Counted from the first letter of the stretch, positions 54,468 to 62,647 are shown. The stretch is DNA of 64,000 bases from Streptantibioticus ferralitis (GCF_029223525.1 NZ_JARHTQ010000004.1:333235-397234); one strand, 5' to 3'. Notes: generated by a model not told the origin, from the letters alone. A program made the numbers and translations.

Positions 54468-54537
54468 GACAGGCACGGGCTTCCAAGATCATGGAGTTCT
54501 CGACGCTCTGTGATCCGAGTGGAAGGCCGTGCCTGTC
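54468..54537. repeat. 17-bp inverted repeat at the ISAs1 left end
   Basis: GACAGGCACGGGCTTCC (54468-54484) and GGAAGGCCGTGCCTGTC (54521-54537) are complementary with one mismatch, separated by 36 bp. The transposase GTG lies inside the second arm, so the hairpin would mask its start. Confidence 0.8.
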
Positions 54538-54663
54538 GACGCATCATCGCCGGTCCCGCCTGTCTTTGGCCAACTCCGCCAGCATCCCGAGACCGCGCCC
54601 GAGGAGCTCCCGGGCCTGCTGGAGCGACTGGGCGAGGCGCCCGACCGTACGCTACACCCGCAA
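54529..54663 (+). pseudogene. ISAs1-family transposase, N-terminal remnant
   Basis: GTG 54529 opens a frame reading VDASSPVPPVFGQLRQHPET and APEELPGLLERLGEAPDR. This is the N-terminus of actinobacterial ISAs1 transposases, and it is then lost. It is on the opposite strand to the C-terminal fragment at 52955-53194, so the two come from separate insertions or an inversion. Confidence 0.65.
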
Positions 54664-54664
54664 G

Positions 54665-54715
54665 TGATATCTCATTAGGCCTGCTGATATCTCAGATGTG
54701 ATGTGTGATATCTTA
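54665..54715. promoter_or_regulatory. Three phased TGATATCTCA boxes
   Basis: TGATATCTCA at 54665 and 54685, and TGATATCTTA at 54706, have spacings of 20 and 21 bp, about two helical turns each, so all face the same side of DNA. They precede the hydrolase gene by 64 bp. The GntR regulator at 56133 is the nearest candidate binder. Confidence 0.7.
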
Positions 54716-54778
54716 GCGCCGTCAACGTGTCATGGTGGGAGTTCTTCCCTGCGTGTGGCCGAGCAAGGAGTTGAACTC

Positions 54779-55612
54779 ATGACGATCTTCGAACCGATCA
54801 CGGGCCGCTATGTCACGGTCAATGGCGCGCGTACCTATTTCGACGAGGCCGGGGAAGGCGCCCCGATCGTGTTGATTCACCCCGGGGCCACGGACTCTCG
54901 GGTCTACAGGCATCTACTGCCGCTGCTCGCCGAGCGCGGATATCGTGCGATCGCGCCCGATCTTCCCGGGCACTGCCGTTCCTACCCCGCGCAGTGGAAG
55001 CCCGGGACGTCCATACATGACCATGCCGAATTCGTGGACGCATTCGTGAAGACGGTTCTGACCGGAGAGTGGCCCTTTGTGCTCGGCGCCTCTGTGGGAG
55101 GCCTGACGGCACTGGATCTCGCCGCTCACCACGGTGAGTGCTATCGAGGTGTCATCTCCATGCAGGCCGCGTCATGGACACCGCTGTCGGCCGAGGCCGC
55201 TGCGTTGCTGGCAGGTCGGACGGCCGCGCCCGATGCCGGCTGGACTGATCACCTCGAGCATGCGGCGGTGGCCTCGGCGAGCAAGAAACTGACCTCTGAG
55301 CAGGAAATGGAGCTGAGGTGGCTGCAGCGCAGTACCTCCCAACAGGCGGGGAAGTTCGATGGCCAGGCGTGGGCCTCCCACGATCTGCGTGGTCGGCTTG
55401 GCGATGTGCGGTGCCCGGTCCTGATCGTGCAGGGCGCCGACGACTTCCTCGTGCAGGATGAGCTGGTCGATGACACGGTCGCAGAGATGGGCTCGGTGGC
55501 GCAGCTGCTGAGGGTGCCTGACATCGGGCGCTACCCGCCGTTCGAGAACCCGGAGTGGGCTGCGCAGGTCGCGGACGATTTCATGAAGGCAGTGACGGTC
55601 ACGGCGGGCTGA
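54779..55612 (+). CDS. Alpha/beta hydrolase-fold protein lacking the usual His
   Basis: A 277-residue protein. VLIHPGATDSRVYRHLLPLL (oxyanion region), VLGASVGGLTAL (nucleophile Ser) and VQGADDFLVQDEL (acid) are present. The C-terminal segment that should read GH(F/Y)P reads VPDIGRYPPFENPEWAAQV, with Arg in place of the catalytic His. It may be a non-hydrolytic relative (lyase, cofactor-free oxygenase or receptor-like) or may use another base. AAGGAG precedes the ATG at 54779. The phased boxes upstream suggest GntR control. Confidence 0.85.
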   Translation: MTIFEPITGRYVTVNGARTYFDEAGEGAPIVLIHPGATDSRVYRHLLPLLAERGYRAIAPDLPGHCRSYPAQWKPGTSIHDHAEFVDAFVKTVLTGEWPFVLGASVGGLTALDLAAHHGECYRGVISMQAASWTPLSAEAAALLAGRTAAPDAGWTDHLEHAAVASASKKLTSEQEMELRWLQRSTSQQAGKFDGQAWASHDLRGRLGDVRCPVLIVQGADDFLVQDELVDDTVAEMGSVAQLLRVPDIGRYPPFENPEWAAQVADDFMKAVTVTAG

Positions 55613-55663
55613 TCATTTGTCCTGGACCGCCGGTAGTGCCCGACCGTGGCGCTGATGGCGTCG

Positions 55664-55861
55664 ACTCCGCCCGCCGGCCTCCTCATCGAGGACTACCGCT
55701 GTACCGTCCGCAACGCTCTGAGTAGCGCCCATCCCGATCTCGATGTGGTCGCGCAACTCGCTGAACTTCCCGACATGGTGCGCGGTTACGAGCACATCAA
55801 GTTGGACAATATTGCCGCTTACCACCAACGCCAAGCTGAGCTGCTGGGCAAGCAGTCTCTG
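55664..55861 (+). pseudogene. Indolepyruvate/2-oxoacid ferredoxin oxidoreductase, C-terminal fragment
   Basis: This frame reads LLIEDYRCTVRNALSS, DVVAQLAELPDMVRGYEHIK and LDNIAAYHQRQAELLG. It follows the C-terminal helical domain of large fused 2-oxoacid:ferredoxin oxidoreductases (DY...V.....L..ELA.LPE.VRGYGHVK..N). No catalytic domain remains and the frame then drifts into unrelated text. Confidence 0.55.
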
Positions 55862-56132
55862 TCGCCGCACGCCACGCTGACGGGTGCCTCCCAGGCGTCA
55901 AGCAGGCCGCGCCCCGGCGGGCGCCGCGCCGCCCGGCGCGAGCGCCCGCGAAGGCAGGCTCTTATCACCTTGGGCGCAGGTGGTGCGCCACCAGTCGCGG
56001 CCGCCGCCTGGGGGCGGACAGCCCTCTATTGCGCCACCTGGTAAGCGGACAGCGGCTGCACCAGTCCCCCAAGTGCAAGTCTGAGATCTAAGAGAAGCAG
56101 AGTAAGATCACAGACTGCTGTAGGATGGAGGT

Positions 56133-56846
56133 GTGAAGTATCTGCCGGTCATCCTCAGCACGAGCCACTCCAGCCTGAACGCCACCGAACGCGCGTATCT
56201 TGCGATCAAGCGGCGGATCATCGAACTAGAGCTGGAGCCGGGTGCCCATGTCACCAAGACGGACCTGACGCACCTGGCAGGGGTCGGCGCGATGCCGGTG
56301 AGGGAAGCCCTGACCCGGCTGCAGCGCGATGGGCTGGTTCAGGCGCTGCCCCGCTCGGGTTACCGCATCCTGCCCGTGACCTTGAAGGGGGCGCGGGAGC
56401 TCTGCGCCTTCCGGCAGCTTCTGGAAACCGAAGCCGCCGGCCTGGCGGCGAAGCTCGGCTGCCCGGATGACGATCTTGCCCGGATGGAAGAACTTCTCAA
56501 AACCACTTATGAGTTGGGGAATGCGGAGAGCGTCAACGCCTTCCTTCGCTCCAATTTCGAGTTCGACGCGATCATCGCCAACAGGTGCGGGAATGACATG
56601 CTGGCGCAGTCGATCATTCGAGTCTTCGACGAGCTCGAACGCATCTTGCGGATCACCTTGAAGTCGCTCGCCTTCTCGGCGTCGGCTGCGCATGAGCGGC
56701 AGGCGATTTTGGATGCCATCCGCGAGCGTGATCCCGCTGCGGCCCGGGAGGCCATGGAGGCCCGGACGCGGGCCTCACAGGACCAGATCATCAACGCGCT
56801 CATTTCCAGCTCGTCGATCGCCGAGGCCAGCATCCGGGTCTCCTGA
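56133..56846 (+). CDS. GntR family (FCD-type) transcriptional regulator
   Basis: A 237-residue regulator. The N-terminal winged helix has VTKTDLTHLAGVGAMPVREA and DGLVQALPRSGYRI. The all-helical FCD domain contains FRQLLETEAAGLAAK and FLRSNFEFDAIIANRCGND. Metal-binding His of many FCD proteins are not evident in SNFEFDAII, so it probably binds an organic acid without metal. GTG 56133. The hydrolase gene with the phased TGATATCTCA boxes upstream is the likely target. Confidence 0.9.
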   Translation: MKYLPVILSTSHSSLNATERAYLAIKRRIIELELEPGAHVTKTDLTHLAGVGAMPVREALTRLQRDGLVQALPRSGYRILPVTLKGARELCAFRQLLETEAAGLAAKLGCPDDDLARMEELLKTTYELGNAESVNAFLRSNFEFDAIIANRCGNDMLAQSIIRVFDELERILRITLKSLAFSASAAHERQAILDAIRERDPAAAREAMEARTRASQDQIINALISSSSIAEASIRVS

Positions 56847-56898
56847 AACTGGCGAAGAGCGGTTTCGTGACCAGGAGGGTTGACGTCGGGGTACGCCG

Positions 56899-57015
56899 AT
56901 GGCCCGCGCCTGGGACCACTTCATCAGCGAGATCCGCGAGAACCTCCTACCACCCCGCCGCCTGCGCAGTCGGCCCCGCGTTCTCAAACGGAAAATGTCC
57001 AAGTGCAAGGCGTAG
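56899..57015 (+). pseudogene. IS4-like transposase C-terminal scrap
   Basis: A 38-codon frame ending in TAG reads WDHFISEIRENLLPPRRLRS, RPRVLKRKMSKCKA. The pattern (I..NLLPPRR.R..PRV.KRKMS) matches the basic tail of IS4-family transposases. Too short to be certain. Confidence 0.45.
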
Positions 57016-57097
57016 GCCAGTCACCACCGCCAATGGCCCCAGCCCACACGACCACTTCACGAAGCCATCTCCGTCCAACCCCCATAACTCAACGACA

Positions 57098-57994
57098 TGA
57101 CTCTGTTGGCGATCTTTCGAGGGGTGCTGACGGCAGGGTTGGTTGGTGCTTCGCTGGAAGGGTGCGGGGTGGCCTCGGGTTCCGGGGGGTGGGTGTGGTG
57201 TCGTTGCGGCCGAGGAGTTTCCAGCGGATCCCGGTCAGGACGGTATGTACCGCGTGGGCGGCGTGTCCGAAGGGGACTCCGGCGATGCTCGTGCGGGACC
57301 GGCTGGACGTGCTCTTCGAGGACGAGGATCTCTCGGACCTCTACCTGTCCGATGGCCGGCCGGGTTTCTCACCGGGGCAGTTGGCGCTGGTCTCGGTGCT
57401 GCAGTTCGCGGAGAATCTCTCGGACCGCGCGGCGGCGGAATCGGTGCGGACGAGGATTGACTTCAAGTACGCACTGGGGCTGGAGCTGGAGGATCCGGGA
57501 TTCCCGACCACAGCCACCAACATGTCCCCAGGGGTCGGCCGGCAGGGAATGGAGGCCACTGCGGATCAACGGACATGACTACATCCAGGTCAAGTTCGCC
57601 AAGGCAGACTGCCTGGCCTGCCCGGCCCGCAGCCAGTGCACCAACTCCGCAGAACGCCCCAGAGCCCTCGCACTGCTGCCTACCCGCGAACTCCACGAGA
57701 TCCAGATGCGCAACCGGCTCGACCAGCAGACCGAGGAATGGCAGCGACGCTACGCGATCCGTGCCGGCATCGAGGCCACCCTCTCCCAGAACGTCCGCAC
57801 CTGCGGACTACGTAGAACCCGCTACCGCGGCCTGCGCAAGACCCACGTCCAGCACGCCCTGACCGCCATGGCCTGCAACCTCACCCGCATCGCCGACTGG
57901 ATCACCGAACCCCGGACAACCCATCGCCGGTCAACGCACTTCCACGCACTCTGCACCGCCACAGCATGACCCCGAAAGATCGCCAACAGAGTCA
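57098..57994 (+). mobile_element. IS1182-family element, internally deleted, with intact ends
   Basis: The 22-bp terminal inverted repeats at 57098-57119 and 57973-57994 are identical (TGACTCTGTTGGCGATCTTT plus CG, and its complement). CGACA flanks both sides (57093-57097 and 57995-57999) as a possible 5-bp target duplication. At 897 bp it is about half the size of a complete IS1182 element. The transposase reading frame is broken. Confidence 0.85.
57198..57969 (+). pseudogene. IS1182-family transposase, deleted and frameshifted
   Basis: From GTG 57198 the first frame reads SLRPRSFQRIPVRTVCTAWA, LFEDEDLSDLYLSDGRPGFS and RTRIDFKYALGLELEDPGF, the IS1182 N-terminus. Around 57540 the frame changes and the text jumps to the C-terminal part (CLACPARSQCTNSAERPRAL, IRAGIEATLSQNVRTCGLRR, VQHALTAMACNLTRIADW). 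The central catalytic block is deleted. Confidence 0.88.
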
Positions 57995-58045
57995 CGACAT
58001 TGGGCCTAGCCGAGCGGGTCCGGCGTGTGGGCTCACCGAGCGCGC

Positions 58046-59518
58046 TCAGCGGCACAGGGTACGCAGGGCGGTGAGGCAGTCCGCGGCCCGGCGCTGCGGG
58101 TCGGTGTCGGTGCTGGCCCAGGCGATCCGGGCGTCGGGCCGGATCAGGACGGCGGTGACGTCCCGCCAAATTGGGTCCGCCGCTTTGGTGTTGACGGTGA
58201 CTGCCCGCTGTTCCAGATCACTCGCGGGGCACGGCGTCCGCGTCCCGCCTAGGTCCAGCAGCAATGGCCGGCCGTAGTGCATCAAGGGGTGGGCGGTGGG
58301 TGCCTGTGCCGTGTCCAGGGCGAGGCCGGCCAGGCGGGTGCCGTTCAGCGAGTGCGCGCCGGGCGTGGTGTCGGCGGGGAGCGGGTCGTCGAAGCCGGCG
58401 ATCCGGCGAGCCCACTGGCGGTTGGTCTGCGGTTCGGCCAGCGCGGCGGAGCAGACCTCGCGCAGCGCGATCTGCTCCGGGCTCGCCGCGGCGAACAGGG
58501 CGAGTTGCGCGCGGGTGTTGTCGATGACGGCGCGGGCGGCCGGCCGGCGCTCCGTGTCGTAGCTGTCGAGCAGTGCGCTGGGCGCCCGGCCCTGGAGGGT
58601 TGCGGCGAGCTTCCAGCCCAGGTTGGTGGCGTCCTGGATGCCGAGGTTCATGCCCTGGCCACCGGCCGGGAAGAACATGTGCGCCGCGTCCCCGGCCAGC
58701 AGTACCCGTCCGGCCCGGTACCGTGCGGCCTGGCGGGTGGCGTTGCCGTAGCGCGACAGCCACCGGGGGTTGCGGATGCCCAGGTCCCGTCCCAGTAGCG
58801 TGCGGGTCTGCTCGCGTACCTCCTCCAGGGTCAGCGGTTCGCCGGTGCCGTGGTGCATGGTGGCCGTGGACAGGCCCGCCAGCCGGTGGACGCCGTCGCC
58901 GATCGGGGCCGCCAGGAACGAACCGGCCGGCCCGGTGGCGGCGAGTGGCGCGGTGGGCGGATCGTCGAGTTCGACGTCGGCGAGCCACCCGGTCAGTGTG
59001 GTGTCCTGACCGGGGAAGTCGATGCCGGCCGCCTGGCGCACCGCGCTGCGGGTGCCGTCGCAGCCCACCACCCAGCGGGCCCGCACGGTCCGGTGGGTGC
59101 CGCTGGCTCGTATCACCACCTCGACGGCGTCCGGCCCCTGGGTGAGCGAGACGACTTCCTCCCCGCGCAGCACCCGGGCGCCCGCGGAAACCGCGTGCTC
59201 CTCCAGGAGCTGTTCGGTGACGGACTGACCGAGCGCCAGCATGAACGGGTGCACCGCCCCGACCGTGGAGAACTCCAGCCGGGTGGTCGCCGCCCCGAAG
59301 TGGCCGGTCGGCACGGGGGTGCCCCGTTCGATGAACCGCTCCGCGAGTCCTCGGGTGGCGAAGGTGTCCAGTGTGCCGGCCTGCATGCCGACCGCGCGCG
59401 ACCGTCCGTCCGGTGCCGCCCGGCGTTCCACGACGGTCACCTCCACCCCATGCAGGCGCAACTCCGCGGCGAGCCAGAGCCCCACCGGGCCGGCCCCGGC
59501 GATGAGCACGTCGAGCAT
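58046..59518 (-). CDS. FAD-dependent aromatic monooxygenase (polyketide hydroxylase-like)
   Basis: A 490-residue class A flavoprotein hydroxylase. VLIAGAGPVGLWLAAEL binds the ADP of FAD, VVGCDGTRSAVRQAAG is the DG motif, and LLAGDAAHMFFPAGGQGMNL is the GD motif with the family G-Q-G-M-N-L. The C-terminal thioredoxin-like domain ends with RPDARIAWASTD. This organisation matches PgaE/RdmE/TetX-like enzymes that hydroxylate aromatic polyketides or inactivate aromatic drugs. AGGGAG lies before ATG 59518. It is divergent from tetR and is its likely target. Confidence 0.93.
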   Translation of the reverse strand: MLDVLIAGAGPVGLWLAAELRLHGVEVTVVERRAAPDGRSRAVGMQAGTLDTFATRGLAERFIERGTPVPTGHFGAATTRLEFSTVGAVHPFMLALGQSVTEQLLEEHAVSAGARVLRGEEVVSLTQGPDAVEVVIRASGTHRTVRARWVVGCDGTRSAVRQAAGIDFPGQDTTLTGWLADVELDDPPTAPLAATGPAGSFLAAPIGDGVHRLAGLSTATMHHGTGEPLTLEEVREQTRTLLGRDLGIRNPRWLSRYGNATRQAARYRAGRVLLAGDAAHMFFPAGGQGMNLGIQDATNLGWKLAATLQGRAPSALLDSYDTERRPAARAVIDNTRAQLALFAAASPEQIALREVCSAALAEPQTNRQWARRIAGFDDPLPADTTPGAHSLNGTRLAGLALDTAQAPTAHPLMHYGRPLLLDLGGTRTPCPASDLEQRAVTVNTKAADPIWRDVTAVLIRPDARIAWASTDTDPQRRAADCLTALRTLCR

Positions 59519-59539
59519 GACAACCACTCCCTCTCACTC

Positions 59540-59588
59540 TTGTCCGTTGGACAAGGGTGAGCATGCCCTAGAATTGTCCATTGGACAA
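59540..59588. promoter_or_regulatory. Two perfect TetR operators
   Basis: TTGTCC-GTT-GGACAA (59540-59554) and TTGTCC-ATT-GGACAA (59574-59588) are 15-bp dyads, 34 bp centre to centre, between the monooxygenase and tetR starts. Confidence 0.85.
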
Positions 59589-59636
59589 CAGGGGTTGGGC
59601 AACGGGACACGGAAGCCGATCGGAGAGGCGCATCGG

Positions 59637-60326
59637 GTGGGCATGACACGGGACGAGATCGTCGCCGCCACACTGGCGGTCCTCGACGAGCACGGGCTGG
59701 ACGGCGTGACCATGCGCGCCGTCGCGGCTCGGCTCGGCGTGCAGCACAACACCGTCCGCTGGCACGCCTCCAGCAAGGGCCGCCTGCTCGAACTGGCCTC
59801 CGACGAACTCCTCGCGCACTGTCTCGATGCGCCGCTGCCCGAGGCGTTCCCCGACCGCCTCAAAGAGCTGAGCCGCCGCTGCCGCGCGGCGCTGCTCTCC
59901 CACCGCGACGCCGCCAAGATGGTCGCGGGCGTCTTCGCAGCCGAGCCCCACACGCTGCGCTACGCCGACACCGTGATCGCCACCTTGCTGGCAGCCGGCC
60001 ACCTGCCACGCACAGCCGCGTGGACCCACTGGTCGATCTTCTACCTGACCCTGGGCCTCGCCCAGGAACAGCAAGCCGCCCAAGAGACCGCACCGGCCCT
60101 CCCCCCGGACCAAGTCCCGGCCAGCACCTACCCAGCCCTGACCGCGGCCCTGCCCTACGTCGGCCCCGACAACTTCGACCAACGCTTCGAATTCGCCCTC
60201 GATCTGATCATCGCCGGCCTTCCCCGAACCGAGAGACCAGCCAGCCAAAGCCCTACTTCCACACCGGCAGGCGGACCAGACGAAGACTCTCGCGATGCGC
60301 AGTCCGGACCTGGCGGGACCGGCTGA
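59637..60326 (+). CDS. TetR family transcriptional regulator
   Basis: A 229-residue repressor with TetR_C1-type ligand domain. The helix-turn-helix VTMRAVAARLGVQHNTVRWH is followed by ASSKGRLLELASDELLAHCL and a helical body ending PDNFDQRFEFALDLIIAGL, as in tetracycline-type TetR proteins. The C-terminal 40 residues are a Pro/Ser/Gly-rich tail. GTG 59637 is chosen because GGAGAGG lies 8 bp upstream; ATG 59643 is also possible. Regulates the divergent monooxygenase through the TTGTCC sites. Confidence 0.92.
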   Translation: MGMTRDEIVAATLAVLDEHGLDGVTMRAVAARLGVQHNTVRWHASSKGRLLELASDELLAHCLDAPLPEAFPDRLKELSRRCRAALLSHRDAAKMVAGVFAAEPHTLRYADTVIATLLAAGHLPRTAAWTHWSIFYLTLGLAQEQQAAQETAPALPPDQVPASTYPALTAALPYVGPDNFDQRFEFALDLIIAGLPRTERPASQSPTSTPAGGPDEDSRDAQSGPGGTG

Positions 60327-60412
60327 GGTGCCCCGAGCCTGACGGACACGGCTCCCAGGGCCTCGGCGTGGTTGCTTGACGTCGGGGCGACCGAGAAGAC
60401 TTGCCGACAGCG

Positions 60413-60854
60413 ATGGAAGTCATCCGCACGCTGCAGGAGGAGTATGGGCTGCCCGGCGTGTTGGACTTCTCGGCTGTGCTCTTGACCGTCGTTGCCCGGA
60501 ACTGCCCGCTCGACCGGTACCGCACAGTCAACGGCCGCTCGGATGCTACTAGGTTGACCCTCAACGGCACGGTGGACGCTGTGCGCGTCCTCCACGCCAC
60601 TGCGCTGGCCAACTGCTACCGAGGGCGAAGCCAGACCACCGCCGCCGACATCAGTGACACGGAGCAGCAGATCGCGGCCACGGACCACGTACGGCACCTG
60701 ATGCAGGACGCGCTGGACGTCGCACCGTTACCTCGACGCCATCACTGCCGCGCTCGGGCCGGCTGTCGACTCCCCTCGTACGGTCTCAGCCATTGTCGCC
60801 TTGGCCACAATCGCCCTGCAGAACGTCACTCCTAAAGGGAGAAGCGCCATATAA
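60413..60854 (+). pseudogene. Unknown small gene broken by one frameshift
   Basis: Two good coding stretches lie in adjacent frames: from ATG 60413 EVIRTLQEEYGLPGVLDFSA through AADISDTEQQIAATDHVRHL and MQDALDVA, then from about 60723 HRYLDAITAALGPAVDSPRT and VSAIVALATIALQNVTPKG to TAA at 60854. Joined, they make about 146 residues of helical protein. I do not recognise the family. The single frame change near 60722 may be a mutation or a sequence error. Confidence 0.55.
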
Positions 60855-61048
60855 CTCCGCCCGGTTCCCCGCCGATGCGCGCCTGCTGCGCACTTCGGTT
60901 GATCATTCTGGCCAGAGACCCTGTGCGGAGCCGACCACGCCTTCGGGGCTTTGGAAGGGCAGGGGGACAGGCTCAGGGCGAGAGCGCAGCGGTGAGCAGG
61001 TGGGATAAGGCTGTCGTCCCGAGAGGGCTCTCGCGAAGATACTGCGCG

Positions 61049-61585
61049 TCAGTCCTGGTTCGAGCTGGACAGCGCTTCGGTGACCATGCGGGAGGCGAAG
61101 TCGCGGTCGCCAGTGAGCCGGTTGATGTGCTCCGCGAGCAGCAAGGCCGTGGCTTCCAGGGAATTCATCTCGTCCCCAGTCCAGTCTCCGTACTGCTTGC
61201 GCCACAGGTTGGGGCTCAGGCCGGTACCGGCCGCGACGACCAAGCCGGCCATGGTGGGGATGACCTCGGGACGGAAGCCCTTGGGCATCATCCGCATCGA
61301 GGCCACGAAGCTGGGCACCACGTACTCGATGACGTCCCTGTCGTGGTCCTCGTAGGCCATCCGCAGCCACTGCATGAACATGTAGATGAGCGTGCAGGCG
61401 CCGTCCACCACGTCATTGGCTTCCTTGGGGTCCAGTGACGCGGTGAATTGGTCGATCAACTGTTGCTGTTCGGGGTCGGTCCCGGCCTTGCCGTCGTAGA
61501 TGGTTTTGAGCCGAGAGTCGATCATCATGAGCGCTACACCCACATCGCCGGCGGGAGCGTACTGGGGGTCGCAGGGCGATGACAC
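61049..61585 (-). CDS. Hypothetical helical protein
   Basis: A 178-residue protein starting at GTG 61585 (GGAGGAA 10 bp upstream). It is mostly helical: ANDVVDGACTLIYMFMQWLR, VPSFVASMRMMPKGFRPEVI and LEATALLLAEHINRLTGD. It has normal codon bias and a clean start. No family is recognised. It is divergent from the DUF1707 gene, with 230 bp between starts that presumably holds both promoters. Confidence 0.78.
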   Translation of the reverse strand: MSSPCDPQYAPAGDVGVALMMIDSRLKTIYDGKAGTDPEQQQLIDQFTASLDPKEANDVVDGACTLIYMFMQWLRMAYEDHDRDVIEYVVPSFVASMRMMPKGFRPEVIPTMAGLVVAAGTGLSPNLWRKQYGDWTGDEMNSLEATALLLAEHINRLTGDRDFASRMVTEALSSSNQD

Positions 61586-61815
61586 AGGATTCCTCCTCGG
61601 ATAGCCGGGGGCAACGCGGCGCGTCCGTACAGTAGCCCGCCGATGAGGCGACGGTCTGACGAATCCCGACGGAGGGCTTCTGGGTCATACCCAGCCGGGG
61701 GCGTCGTCGCGTCCAGGGCTTGGTCGGAGTCCCTGTCGCGATATAGCGTTAGTTTCCTGGTTGCGCTGCTGGCTGTATCTCGCGAAGTCGTTCGACAGGA
61801 CTGGGGGCGGAAGGC

Positions 61816-62475
61816 ATGTCGGGAGAGGTATCGCCCACCGAGAAGGGCTCTGGCCCCGGGTCGTCGCCCGAGCTTCGGGCCTCTCATGCGGACCGGGACC
61901 GGGTGGTGGACGTGCTGCGGATCGCGGCGGGGGACGGCCTGCTGACCGCGGACGAGTTGGATGAGCGCCTGGAAGCTGCCCTGTCGGCGCGGACTCGGAG
62001 TGAACTGACCGCGCTCACCGCTGACCTGCCGCCCGTATCGGCTACGGGTGGCGCGACTGAAGCAGAGGCCAAGGACGTAGTCCGGATCGAACAGGTCCAC
62101 AGCGGCGCGGTCGAGCGCGTGGGGCGCTGGGTGGTACCGCGGAGGCTGGAGCTCGCGGTGAGCTGGTGCGACGTGACGCTCGACTTCACCGAGGCCGTGA
62201 TCACGCACGACACCCTGCGGATCGACGTGGACATGGCGGGGAAGACCCTGGCGCTGGTCACGAGACCGGGCATCGTGGTCGATGCTGATGGTCTGCGGCT
62301 GGCACACAGCAGGGTCAAGTACCGTCAGGCTCCGACGGATCCTGATACGCCGGTCACTCTGCGAGTGGAGCTGGTCGGCCAGAAGGCCTACGGCCGCGTG
62401 GTGGTACGGCCCTCGCGGCGGACGCTCGGGCAATGGCTGTTGCGGAAGCCCGGTACCCCGCGTGCCGGCCACTGA
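61816..62475 (+). CDS. DUF1707 domain protein
   Basis: A 219-residue protein. The N-terminal DUF1707 domain (about 20-75: RASHADRDRVVDVLRIAAGD, GLLTADELDERLEAALSART) is a SHOCT-like dimerisation or membrane-proximal module common in Streptomyces. The rest (AVSWCDVTLDFTEAVITHDT, VVVRPSRRTLGQWLL) is a beta-rich domain of the cell-wall-active-antibiotic-response (LiaF-like) type. No transmembrane segment is evident. GGAAGG precedes ATG 61816. It may be involved in envelope stress. Confidence 0.85.
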   Translation: MSGEVSPTEKGSGPGSSPELRASHADRDRVVDVLRIAAGDGLLTADELDERLEAALSARTRSELTALTADLPPVSATGGATEAEAKDVVRIEQVHSGAVERVGRWVVPRRLELAVSWCDVTLDFTEAVITHDTLRIDVDMAGKTLALVTRPGIVVDADGLRLAHSRVKYRQAPTDPDTPVTLRVELVGQKAYGRVVVRPSRRTLGQWLLRKPGTPRAGH

Positions 62476-62488
62476 CCCGCTCGGGCGA

Positions 62489-62647
62489 TCACTCAACAGG
62501 CGCGAAGCCGGTCGGGCAGGCGCCACCATCCGATGGGTCACTCAGCTTGACGCCCGTCCCGCCCAACCCGCAGTAACCACCGGGTTCTTGTCCAGGTACT
62601 GCTGGTGGCAGCAGTTCACGGCCCCGCTCCTCGATCAGCGAGCCCAT
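62489..62647 (-). CDS. Candidate small Cys-containing peptide (52 aa)
   Basis: ATG 62647 is preceded by GGGAGGG at 5 bp spacing on the minus strand and opens a 52-codon frame. The C-terminal half (GGYCGLGGTGVKLSD, DGGACPTGFAPVE) is rich in Gly/Pro with two Cys, unlike a shadow frame. No homolog is recalled, and a longer version from 62695 exists. It could be a secreted or modified peptide, or merely chance. Confidence 0.35.
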   Translation of the reverse strand: MGSLIEERGRELLPPAVPGQEPGGYCGLGGTGVKLSDPSDGGACPTGFAPVE

